DNA from: Muribaculaceae bacterium | GTDB taxonomy: Bacteria; Bacteroidota; Bacteroidia; Bacteroidales; Muribaculaceae | NCBI GenBank assembly: GCA_014867205.1 | Contig: WGUO01000018.1 | Location: 1 to 64,000, forward strand | Length of the DNA: 64,000 nucleotides | Reading direction: 5' to 3' | Shown here: positions 16,733-24,567 of the stretch, piece after piece | Numbering within the stretch: position 1 is the stretch's first letter | How the letters are laid out: each line of letters opens with the position of its first letter | Position numbers and translations under genes: made by a program | The notes under the pieces: generated by a model | Told to the model about the DNA's origin: nothing | What the model saw: the letters and a program-made list of their open reading frames with translations, nothing else | Database searches by the model: none

Positions 16733-17689
16733 ATGAAGAGTAAAGTATATGAAATCATGAGGCTTGTGGCGCTCGTGGCGATGCCGGCGGCAATGCCCCT
16801 TGCAGTAACCATGGCTCAGGAGTCGGCGCCCGCTAAGGAGGCACCTATTGTCATCGAGCCTCTTTTCGAATACCCTGTGGCCCCTGACAGCCTCTCCGGA
16901 CTGACTGAGCGTTCGGACTATCTGATGGAGCATTTCTGGGACCATATGGATTTCAAGGACAAGGACGCCGTCGACCAGAATGCGCTCAACGATGCGTTCA
17001 GCGTATATTCGGCACCGATGCAGTTCGCAAGCGTCACGGCAGTCGATGCCTCGGTCGATAAGCTGCTCACGGCCATTCAGAAGAATCCGGTGCTCACACT
17101 GCAGTTTGCCAAGGCAGCCGAGGAGGCCCTCTATGGGCCGAGGGCATATTTCTGGAACGACGAGATATTCCTGAAGTTTCTCGACAATGTGGTGCGAAGC
17201 AAGCAAGTCAAGAAAGAGCGTAAGCTGCGCTATGCGAGGCTGCAGACCCAGTTGCGCAACACGCTGCGCGGTGCTGTCCCTCCCGAGTTCGACTACGAGA
17301 CACCAGACGGCAAGACGGCACATTACTATCCCAACGGTGTGATAACGGTGATAGAGTTCGGTGATCCCGACTGCGACGACTGCCGCCACGCCAAACTGAA
17401 GATGGACACAGACGTGCGGTTCAGTGCCCTTGTCGATAAGGGGAAGGTCAACGTGCTCTTCATCTATGTCGACCCCGAGGATGGATGGCAGGAGAAACTC
17501 AAGGATTATCCGGCAGCATGGCATGTGGGCGCTTCGGACGTGGTGTCAGACCTGTATGACCTGCGCGAGACCCCGGCAATCTATGTGATTGACCGGGAGG
17601 GACATGTGGCCGCCAAGAATGTCGAGGTCAGGACTGCGATGGAGATTGCGGCAGCCGCGGCCGAGCAGACACCCGTCACAAACCAATGA
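16733..17689 (+). CDS. DUF5106/thioredoxin-fold periplasmic protein
   Basis: The 318-residue protein has a signal peptide (about residues 1-28) and an alpha-helical DUF5106-like middle. The C-terminal thioredoxin-like domain carries the motif DPDCDDCRHAK, a CxxC redox pair, and a cis-Pro segment (ETPAIYVIDREG). It likely acts as a periplasmic disulfide or thiol oxidoreductase of the kind common in Bacteroidales. It lies between the esterase and the DoxX gene with gaps of 13 and 16 bp. Confidence 0.85.
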   Translation: MKSKVYEIMRLVALVAMPAAMPLAVTMAQESAPAKEAPIVIEPLFEYPVAPDSLSGLTERSDYLMEHFWDHMDFKDKDAVDQNALNDAFSVYSAPMQFASVTAVDASVDKLLTAIQKNPVLTLQFAKAAEEALYGPRAYFWNDEIFLKFLDNVVRSKQVKKERKLRYARLQTQLRNTLRGAVPPEFDYETPDGKTAHYYPNGVITVIEFGDPDCDDCRHAKLKMDTDVRFSALVDKGKVNVLFIYVDPEDGWQEKLKDYPAAWHVGASDVVSDLYDLRETPAIYVIDREGHVAAKNVEVRTAMEIAAAAAEQTPVTNQ

Positions 17690-17705
17690 TTAACAGAGTA
17701 AAGCA

Positions 17706-18197
17706 ATGACCAATATTTTCAAGCAGATATACATACGCACTACCGGATACTCATACACGAATATGGGACGCCTGTTCCTGCGCCTGTTTGTCGGAGTGAT
17801 GCTGATGCAATTCGGATTCCGCCAGATCGGATGTTTCGATACCGGATCCGCGATTTTCCCCTCTGTGCTCGGCATGGATCCCGTCACATCGATGACCGTG
17901 TTCATCATAATCGAGGTGGCATGCTCCTTCTTCATCATGATAGGTTTCTGCACGCGGCTCATGGTGCTTCCGCCGTTTGTGGCCATGATACTGGGCGAGC
18001 ACTATCTGCTGGCCCACACGGCACAGGCTACATATATGATAAGCTGGACCCAACCGGCCTATCTGCCTGTGATGTTCATGGGCATATATTTCTTCATCCT
18101 GCTTGTGGGGCCAGGCAAGATATCGGTCGACTATTTCCTGTCGCTCCATTTTATCCATGGCGATAACCAGAGCGAGGCAGAACTGGAGGAGGTATGA
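17706..18197 (+). CDS. DoxX family membrane protein
   Basis: The 163-residue protein has about four membrane segments and a DoxX-like N-terminal part (LFLRLFVGVMLMQFGFRQIG). Family members are membrane partners of redox systems. The preceding thioredoxin-fold protein fits that, but the electron partner is unknown. Its stop overlaps the mnmA start as ATGA. Confidence 0.82.
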   Translation: MTNIFKQIYIRTTGYSYTNMGRLFLRLFVGVMLMQFGFRQIGCFDTGSAIFPSVLGMDPVTSMTVFIIIEVACSFFIMIGFCTRLMVLPPFVAMILGEHYLLAHTAQATYMISWTQPAYLPVMFMGIYFFILLVGPGKISVDYFLSLHFIHGDNQSEAELEEV

Positions 18198-19291
18198 GGA
18201 TAGCGGTGCTTGTGTCGGGCGGCGTGGACAGTGCCGTGACGGTTGACCTGCTGCACAGGCAGGGGCATGAACTGCATCTGTTCTACATCCGCATCGGCTC
18301 GGACAACGGCGAGGGCGACTGCTCGGCCGAGGAGGATATCGAGATGTGCACGCTCATAGCCCGCAAGTACGGACTTCCGCTTGAGATAGTCTCGCTTCAC
18401 GAGGAGTATTGGGAGAGTGTGATGGCCTATACGCTGCGCACGGTGAGCGCAGGACTGACGCCGCATCCCGACATGATGTGCAACAAGCTCGTGAAGTTCG
18501 GATACTTCGAGGAGCGGTGGGGGCATGAGTTCGACAAGGTGGCCACAGGCCACTACGCCTCAATCGAGGAGCGTGACGGACGCCTTTGGCTTGCGACAGC
18601 CGCCGACCCCGTAAAAGACCAGACCGATTTTCTGGCGCAGATAAGTTACGCGCAGCTGAGCCACCTGATGTTTCCTCTCGGGGCGATTCCCAAGAGTGAG
18701 GTTCGGCGGCTTGCCGCCGAGGCGGGGCTGCCCAACGCCGTGCGCAGGGACTCGCAGGGGATATGCTTCCTGGGTAAGATCAACTACAACGACTTCCTGG
18801 AGCGTCATCTCGGCACTCGTCCCGGTCCTGTCGTTGAGATCGAGACCGGGCGAAAGATAGGGGAGCACCGCGGCTATTGGTTCTATACCATAGGCCAGCG
18901 CAAGGGCCTCGGGCTGAGCGGAGGGCCGTGGTATGTGGTTCGCAAGAATGTCCGCGACAATGTGGTCTACGTCTCCAATGGCTATGATACGCGCCGGCAA
19001 TATGGCCGCGAGATACCCGTGGAAGAGATGCACTGGATATCGCCCGACGGCGGGATGCCTGAAGGTGATGGTCCCGACGGAATGCGCGTGGCCTTCAAGA
19101 CTCGTCATTCGCCCGAGTTCTACGGCGGCCTTTTGCTGAAAAGGCCCTGCGGAGGCTATCTGGTGAAATCCGAGACAGACGTACAGGGTATAGCCCCGGG
19201 TCAATACGTGATAATATACACGCCCGACCGTCGCCTCTGCCTCGGATCGGGCATGATCAGTCTTCCCCACACAAAGAATAAACACAAATAG
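18194..19291 (+). CDS. mnmA: tRNA-specific 2-thiouridylase MnmA
   Basis: The 365-residue enzyme adds sulfur to U34 of Lys, Glu and Gln tRNAs. It shows the ATP pyrophosphatase loop SGGVDS, the first catalytic Cys in HPDMMCNKLVKFG and the second in DSQGICFLG, followed by the GYWFYTIGQRKGLGLSGG segment and a C-terminal beta-barrel. It overlaps the DoxX gene by 4 bp. Confidence 0.96.
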   Translation: MRIAVLVSGGVDSAVTVDLLHRQGHELHLFYIRIGSDNGEGDCSAEEDIEMCTLIARKYGLPLEIVSLHEEYWESVMAYTLRTVSAGLTPHPDMMCNKLVKFGYFEERWGHEFDKVATGHYASIEERDGRLWLATAADPVKDQTDFLAQISYAQLSHLMFPLGAIPKSEVRRLAAEAGLPNAVRRDSQGICFLGKINYNDFLERHLGTRPGPVVEIETGRKIGEHRGYWFYTIGQRKGLGLSGGPWYVVRKNVRDNVVYVSNGYDTRRQYGREIPVEEMHWISPDGGMPEGDGPDGMRVAFKTRHSPEFYGGLLLKRPCGGYLVKSETDVQGIAPGQYVIIYTPDRRLCLGSGMISLPHTKNKHK

Positions 19292-19295
19292 TATT

Positions 19296-19904
19296 ATGGA
19301 TAAATGCAGGCTTGAACTGGTAGGAATAACCTACAATCAGATTGAATCGGGTGTCTATGCCGTGATACTGCAGCAGGCAGGCGGCACGAGGCGCATACCT
19401 ATAGTGATAGGGTATCCCGAGGCACAGGCCATAGAGTGCAAGCTTCAGGAGGTGATAACACCCCGGCCCCTTACGCACGACCTTATGGTCAACGTCATGT
19501 CGGCTTTCGGTGTTGCCCTTCACGAGGTGATGATATACCGGCTCCCCTCGGGCGTGTTTGCCGCCGAACTTCATCTTTCCGACGGTGACCGGATACGGGT
19601 CGTGGACTCACGCAGTAGTGACGCGATCGCACTGGCAATACGGGTAGGGGCCCCGATATACACGTCGGAACAGGTGCTGGAGGAGTGTGGCTTTGAGCCG
19701 GGCGAGCATGCCGAGGGACCACGCCGTGCCGAGGCAGCCAAGGGACGCCGCCCCTCGCCGACAGCGAGTTTCAGGGCCGACATGAGCCTGAAGAGCGTAG
19801 ACGAGCTTATGGCCGACATGCAGAGCGCCGCCGAGGCCGAGGATTATGAGGAGGCCGCACGCATTAAGGCTGAGATTGACAGGCGCAAAACGAATGATAA
19901 ATGA
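19296..19904 (+). CDS. Bifunctional nuclease (BFN/DUF151) protein with UVR motif
   Basis: The 202-residue protein has the DUF151 bifunctional nuclease domain over roughly residues 1-135 (RRIPIVIGYPEAQAIE, DSRSSDAIALAIR) and a C-terminal UvrB/UvrC-type motif (DYEEAARIKAEIDRRK). In other bacteria these proteins have DNase/RNase activity or bind tRNA-modification enzymes. It is 4 bp behind mnmA and closes this run; an A/T-rich repeat region follows. Confidence 0.88.
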   Translation: MDKCRLELVGITYNQIESGVYAVILQQAGGTRRIPIVIGYPEAQAIECKLQEVITPRPLTHDLMVNVMSAFGVALHEVMIYRLPSGVFAAELHLSDGDRIRVVDSRSSDAIALAIRVGAPIYTSEQVLEECGFEPGEHAEGPRRAEAAKGRRPSPTASFRADMSLKSVDELMADMQSAAEAEDYEEAARIKAEIDRRKTNDK

Positions 19905-20100
19905 TGAATGATGAATGATGAATGAGGAGTGATAAATTATGAGTGATGAGTGATTTAAAATTGAAATTTGAAAATTTATAATTGAAAATAGATACATAAA
20001 TTATAATTCATCATTATTTAAGTGACATAATTTATCATTCATAATTCATAAATCATCAATATTTAATGTTTTGATCGCAATTCCGGAAACAAGTAAGGTT
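19905..20100. repeat. A/T-rich region with AATGATG heptamers and inverted repeat
   Basis: Directly after the BFN stop come at least three AATGATG heptamers, then a 12-bp perfect inverted repeat (19930-19941 with 20026-20037) spanning about 85 bp. The region ends at the argR start and must contain its promoter or read-through leader. No gene is seen. Confidence 0.75.
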
Positions 20101-20610
20101 ATGAAAAACAGGAAAGAGAGAATCGACATGATGGTCGATCTGATCAAAAACGAGTGTATTGGAAGTCAGGAGGAACTGTCGTCACGGCTGGCTGAGCATG
20201 GCTACAACGTTACGCAGGCCACGCTCTCGCGCGACCTGAAGATGCTGAAGACAACCAAGGTGCCGACCGACCGTGGCACATACATGTATATTCTACCTGA
20301 CAGTAACTCGCTTAAGGATAAGTTGCTCGCCAAGGGAGCGGCTGAAATTTCGCCTAACTTCCAGAGCGGCTTCATATCATTGCAGATTCCGGGAAATATC
20401 GCCGTCATAAAGACCCGCAACGGATATGCCGCAGGACTGGCCTACGACATCGACATGAGCCACTCCAAGGAGATTCTGGGCACGATACCCGGCAGCGACA
20501 CCATCTTTGCAGTTCTTGACGAGAACGTGAGTCACGAGCGGGCCATGCAACTGTTTGCTGAACTTCTGCCAATGAAAAGAAAACGAACGCACAGAAAGTT
20601 TTATGATTAA
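20101..20610 (+). CDS. argR: Arginine repressor ArgR
   Basis: The 169-residue regulator has the N-terminal winged-helix DNA-binding domain (GSQEELSSRLAEHGYNVTQA then TLSRDLK) and the C-terminal hexamerisation and arginine-binding domain (GTIPGSDTIFAVL). The ATG at 20101 (MKNRKERID) is preferred over an upstream TTG. It overlaps the ArgC-like gene by 8 bp, so the two are coexpressed; speA lies further down the same strand. ArgR would sense cellular arginine. Confidence 0.95.
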   Translation: MKNRKERIDMMVDLIKNECIGSQEELSSRLAEHGYNVTQATLSRDLKMLKTTKVPTDRGTYMYILPDSNSLKDKLLAKGAAEISPNFQSGFISLQIPGNIAVIKTRNGYAAGLAYDIDMSHSKEILGTIPGSDTIFAVLDENVSHERAMQLFAELLPMKRKRTHRKFYD

Positions 20611-21535
20611 AGTAGCGATAACCGGAGCAGACTCTCCCGATGCCGGTGAACTGATACGCCTGCTGGCGATGCATCCGGATGTGGAGATAGTGGCGGCGCA
20701 GGCCACGGGCCTCGAGGGTAAGCCGCTTACCGGCACCCATCACGGACTTATAGGGGAGACTACCCTCTGTTTCACGGGTAGCATTGACGCCTCGCGCCTC
20801 GACGTGCTCTTCATCTGCCATGACACGATGAGCGTGGCAGAGTTCGCGCAGTTGCGCATGAAGCGCCCCGACCTCAAGGTGATAATGCTTGACCACATAG
20901 CAGGCCTCGACCATGGGCGTCACGGCATAGTGTATGGTCTGCCCGAGATTAACCGCAAGCTGCTGGTGCGCGGAGCGACCTCTGCGGTAGTGCCGGAGTC
21001 GTTCGCCTCGATGGCTCTTGTCGCCCTCTATCCATTCGCGCTAAATCTGCTGCTTGCCGGTGATATCCGGATTTCAGTGGCGGCTCCGCAGGCGATTATC
21101 GAGGTGACCGACCTTCAGGCTGTCGCTGCGGAGATTGAGGAACATCTGCGTGAGGTGCAGATGAGTTTCTCCGGGAAGGTAACAATAGAGGCTCATCAGG
21201 CTGCGTCGCGACGCAGTGCTCTGATGGACATTGACTTCGGTTGCCCGCTCTCATTGCAGCAGATGCTTGACCTCTACGAAATCTACGACGACCATCGGTT
21301 CTCGTTTGTCACGACGGCGCCGGTAGGCGTCTCCGAGGTTGCCGGTACCAACAAGTGTGTCATCACCGTGGCCAAGGGAGAACCGGGCCGCGCGTCGCTC
21401 GGCGTAGCGGCCGACTGTCGTCTGCGCGGAGCGGCCGGGGAGGCCCTGCACATCATGAACCTGATGTGTGGACTGCACGAGAGGACAGGACTGGCCCTTA
21501 AGGCCATCGACTACACAAGGGTCGGGGAGGACTGA
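20603..21535 (+). CDS. ArgC-like protein lacking the catalytic cysteine
   Basis: The 310-residue protein aligns along its length with N-acetyl-gamma-glutamyl-phosphate reductase: an N-terminal Rossmann fold (KVAITGADSPDAGEL), YGLPE, then GTNKCVITV and MNLMCGLHERTGL near the end. In place of the NPGC(Y/F)PT active-site motif it reads VPESFAS, so the catalytic Cys is Ser133 and the preceding Gly is Glu. It should not be able to form the thioacyl intermediate. The frame is intact and tightly coupled to argR, so it is probably a functional pseudoenzyme or repurposed dehydrogenase rather than decay. Confidence 0.8.
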   Translation: MIKVAITGADSPDAGELIRLLAMHPDVEIVAAQATGLEGKPLTGTHHGLIGETTLCFTGSIDASRLDVLFICHDTMSVAEFAQLRMKRPDLKVIMLDHIAGLDHGRHGIVYGLPEINRKLLVRGATSAVVPESFASMALVALYPFALNLLLAGDIRISVAAPQAIIEVTDLQAVAAEIEEHLREVQMSFSGKVTIEAHQAASRRSALMDIDFGCPLSLQQMLDLYEIYDDHRFSFVTTAPVGVSEVAGTNKCVITVAKGEPGRASLGVAADCRLRGAAGEALHIMNLMCGLHERTGLALKAIDYTRVGED

Positions 21536-21540
21536 ACGTT

Positions 21541-21879
21541 ATGTCGGTGAACAAGGTTATACTTTTAGGCTATGTGGGAAGCGATCCGGATGTAAGATAT
21601 CCGGAGAAAGACCGTCCCGTGGCCTTCGTATCGCTCGCCACCAACGACCGTTACGCCGGCCAGCAGACAGAACTGACCGAGTGGCACCGGCTCGTCATGG
21701 GGGGCGACAATGCGCGTCTTGCCGAGAAATACATCCGCAAGGGCACACGCCTATATGTAGAGGGACGTCTCAAAAGCCGCGAATATGATGACAAATTCAA
21801 CATCAGGCGCCGCGTCACGGAGATTATCGTTGACCGCGTCGAGATGCTCGGACGGAGACAGGAGCCTCCGTCTAACTGA
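21541..21879 (+). CDS. ssb: Single-stranded DNA-binding protein, short form
   Basis: The 112-residue OB-fold protein starts MSVNKVILLGYVGSDPDVRY and includes WHRLVMGG and YVEGRLKSREY, typical of SSB. It stops right after the OB fold with GRRQEPPSN and lacks the Gly/Pro linker and acidic DDDIPF-like tip through which the main SSB recruits repair proteins. It is likely a secondary SSB. It lies 5 bp after the ArgC-like gene. Confidence 0.9.
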   Translation: MSVNKVILLGYVGSDPDVRYPEKDRPVAFVSLATNDRYAGQQTELTEWHRLVMGGDNARLAEKYIRKGTRLYVEGRLKSREYDDKFNIRRRVTEIIVDRVEMLGRRQEPPSN

Positions 21880-21910
21880 ACCTTAATAAAAACTACACCA
21901 TTATAGAGAA

Positions 21911-23809
21911 ATGAGAAAATGGAGAATTGAAGATTCGGCGGAACTGTACAATATTCCGGGCTGGGGCCTGAAATACTTCTCGATTAACGAGAAGGGACAC
22001 GTACAGGTCACACCCAAGGAGGGATGTCATCCCGTCGACATCAAGGACGTGATGGATACCCTGCAGATACGCGACGTCGACGCGCCGCTGCTGTTGCGTT
22101 TCCCTGACATACTTGACGACAGGATCCGCAAGATTTCCAATTGTTTCAGGAAAGCCGCCGACGAGTATGGCTACGATGCGCAGAACTTCATCGTCTACCC
22201 GATCAAGGTCAACCAGATGCGTCCTGTGGTCGAGGAGATAGTAAGCCACGGCAACAAGTACAACATCGGTCTTGAGGCCGGCTCGAAACCGGAGCTTCAC
22301 GCCGTGCTCGCGGTCAATACACACGAGAACTCGCTGATTGTCTGCAACGGCTACAAGGATGAGGACTATGTGGAACTCGCCCTGCTCGCCCAGAAGATGG
22401 GTCGCCGGATATATCTGGTGGTCGAGAAGATCAACGAGCTTAAGCTCATTGCCAAGGTGGCCAAGCGGCTCGGCATCACGCCCAACATCGGCATCCGCAT
22501 CAAGCTCACGTCGTCAGGCTCCGGAAAGTGGGAGGAGTCAGGCGGAGACGTAAGCAAGTTCGGCCTCAACTCGAGCGAGCTTCTCGACGCGCTCGCATAT
22601 CTCGAGAAGAACAAGATGACCGAAAGCCTTAAACTTATCCATTTTCATATAGGAAGCCAGATTACCAAGATACGCCGCATCAAGAACGCACTGCGTGAGG
22701 CCATGCAGTTCTATGTGCAGCTCTCGAAGATGAATTTCCGCATAGAGTTCGTGGATATCGGCGGAGGCCTTGGAGTGGATTACGACGGCACCCGGTCATC
22801 AAGCGGTGAGAACTCGATGAACTATTCAATACAGGAATATGTCAACGACTCCGTTTCGGCACTTGTCGATGCCTGCCAGAAGAACGGCCTGCCGCATCCC
22901 AACATCATCACCGAGAGCGGCCGCTCGCTTACGGCGCATCACTCCGTGCTTATTATCCAGGTGCTCGAGACAACGCAGCTCCCCATCTGGAAGGATGAAG
23001 ACGAACTTGGCGATAATCCGCATGAATTGGCTGCGGAACTCTATAACATCTGGGACAAGATAGACTCGTCGCGTCTGTTCGAGGACTGGCACGACGCCCT
23101 GCAGATACGCGAGGAGGCGCTTGAGCGCTTCAGCCTTGGGCTCCTTGACCTGCGTACCCGCGCACAGATAGAGAAACTTTTCTGGAGTGTGGCCCGCGAC
23201 GTGCGCGACATGACACGCTCGATGAAACACCCGCCCGAAGAACTACGCAAGGCGGCACGCATGCTCCCAGAGAAATATTTCTGCAACTTCTCGCTCTTCC
23301 AGTCTCTTCCGGACTCATGGGCCATTGACCAGATGTTCCCCATAATGCCTATCATGAGGCTTGACGAGAAGCCCACACACGAGTGTACGATACAGGACGT
23401 CACCTGTGACTCCGACGGCAAGATCAACCGCTTTGTGGCTCCAAACGGAAGTTCATTCTCGCTGAGCGTGCATGACCTGAAGCCGGGCGAGCCTTATTAC
23501 CTCGGCGTCTTTCTGGTCGGTGCATATCAGGAGATTCTCGGAGACCTGCACAATCTGTTCGGCGACACGAACGCGGTGCATATCTCGCTGACCAAGGAGG
23601 GATACGAGATTGCGCAGATCATCGACGGCGAGGCTGTGGCAGATGTACTCGATTATGTCGAGTATAATCCCAAGAAACTCGTCCGTAACCTCGAGTCATG
23701 GGTCACGGCCTCGATGAAGCGCGGTGTCATCACGCCCGAGGAGGGGCGTCAGTTCCTCAACAACTACCGCTCCGGACTATACGGAAGCACCTATCTCGAG
23801 CGTGACTGA
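21911..23809 (+). CDS. speA: Biosynthetic arginine decarboxylase SpeA
   Basis: The 632-residue PLP enzyme converts arginine to agmatine, the first step toward putrescine and spermidine. It has the alanine-racemase-like barrel with the PLP lysine in FIVYPIKVNQ, the FVDIGGGLGVDYDG loop, GRSLTAHH, and the long insert typical of SpeA. Its stop overlaps the truA start. Position a few genes after argR makes arginine-responsive control plausible. Confidence 0.96.
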   Translation: MRKWRIEDSAELYNIPGWGLKYFSINEKGHVQVTPKEGCHPVDIKDVMDTLQIRDVDAPLLLRFPDILDDRIRKISNCFRKAADEYGYDAQNFIVYPIKVNQMRPVVEEIVSHGNKYNIGLEAGSKPELHAVLAVNTHENSLIVCNGYKDEDYVELALLAQKMGRRIYLVVEKINELKLIAKVAKRLGITPNIGIRIKLTSSGSGKWEESGGDVSKFGLNSSELLDALAYLEKNKMTESLKLIHFHIGSQITKIRRIKNALREAMQFYVQLSKMNFRIEFVDIGGGLGVDYDGTRSSSGENSMNYSIQEYVNDSVSALVDACQKNGLPHPNIITESGRSLTAHHSVLIIQVLETTQLPIWKDEDELGDNPHELAAELYNIWDKIDSSRLFEDWHDALQIREEALERFSLGLLDLRTRAQIEKLFWSVARDVRDMTRSMKHPPEELRKAARMLPEKYFCNFSLFQSLPDSWAIDQMFPIMPIMRLDEKPTHECTIQDVTCDSDGKINRFVAPNGSSFSLSVHDLKPGEPYYLGVFLVGAYQEILGDLHNLFGDTNAVHISLTKEGYEIAQIIDGEAVADVLDYVEYNPKKLVRNLESWVTASMKRGVITPEEGRQFLNNYRSGLYGSTYLERD

Positions 23810-24564
23810 TGCGACACTTCCTGAAACTGTCGTATTCCGGCGCGCCGTTCCACGGATGGCAGACACAGCCCAATGCCTCGAGTGTGCAGCAGACACTCGA
23901 GGAGGCTCTGTCGGTCATACTTCGCGACGAGGTGGCGGTGACCGGTGCCGGACGAACCGATACCGGCGTGCATGCGCGCGTCATGTACACCCATTTCGAC
24001 CACGATGGACCGTTGCCTGACCGCACCCGTTTCCTCAACGGTCTGAACAGGCTGTGTGGTCCGCATATCGCGGTGTCTGATGTAATTGATGTGCATGATG
24101 ATGCACACGCCCGTTTCGACGCCACCTCGAGGACATACAGGTACTTCGTTGCACTTGAGAAGTCGCCCTTTCTTGCCGGATGCTCCTGGCACTCGCCGTC
24201 GGCGCTTGACGTTGCCGCTATGAACAAGGCAGCCTCACTGCTGCTCACGACCGAGGACTTTACCTCATTCGCAAAACTCCACAGCGACGCGAAGACAAAC
24301 ATCTGTCGCGTAACCCGTGCTGAATGGAGCGACTGGGAGAATGATTACGGAGTGCCGGGAATAATGTTCACCATCACCGCCGACAGATTCCTGCGCAACA
24401 TGGTCAGAGCTGTGGTCGGCACGCTGGTAGATGTGGGTCGCGGCAAATTGACGGTCGCCGACTTTAGAGACATAATCGAGAAAAAGGACCGTTGCTCGGC
24501 CGGCACGTCAATGCCCCCGCAGGCCCTCTTTCTCTGGGATATAACTTATCCATACATTAATTAA
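23809..24564 (+). CDS. truA: tRNA pseudouridine synthase TruA
   Basis: The 251-residue enzyme makes pseudouridine at positions 38-40 of tRNA. The catalytic Asp is in GAGRTDTGVHA; further family segments are RYFVALEKSPF and FLRNMVRAVVGTLVDVG. It starts on the last base of the speA stop codon and ends 3 bp before ligA. Confidence 0.96.
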   Translation: MRHFLKLSYSGAPFHGWQTQPNASSVQQTLEEALSVILRDEVAVTGAGRTDTGVHARVMYTHFDHDGPLPDRTRFLNGLNRLCGPHIAVSDVIDVHDDAHARFDATSRTYRYFVALEKSPFLAGCSWHSPSALDVAAMNKAASLLLTTEDFTSFAKLHSDAKTNICRVTRAEWSDWENDYGVPGIMFTITADRFLRNMVRAVVGTLVDVGRGKLTVADFRDIIEKKDRCSAGTSMPPQALFLWDITYPYIN

Positions 24565-24567
24565 GAT

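Noticed and set aside
16661..17524. 287-codon open frame on the minus strand
   Set aside because: It is antisense to the GDSL and DUF5106 genes, which have signal peptides and catalytic motifs.
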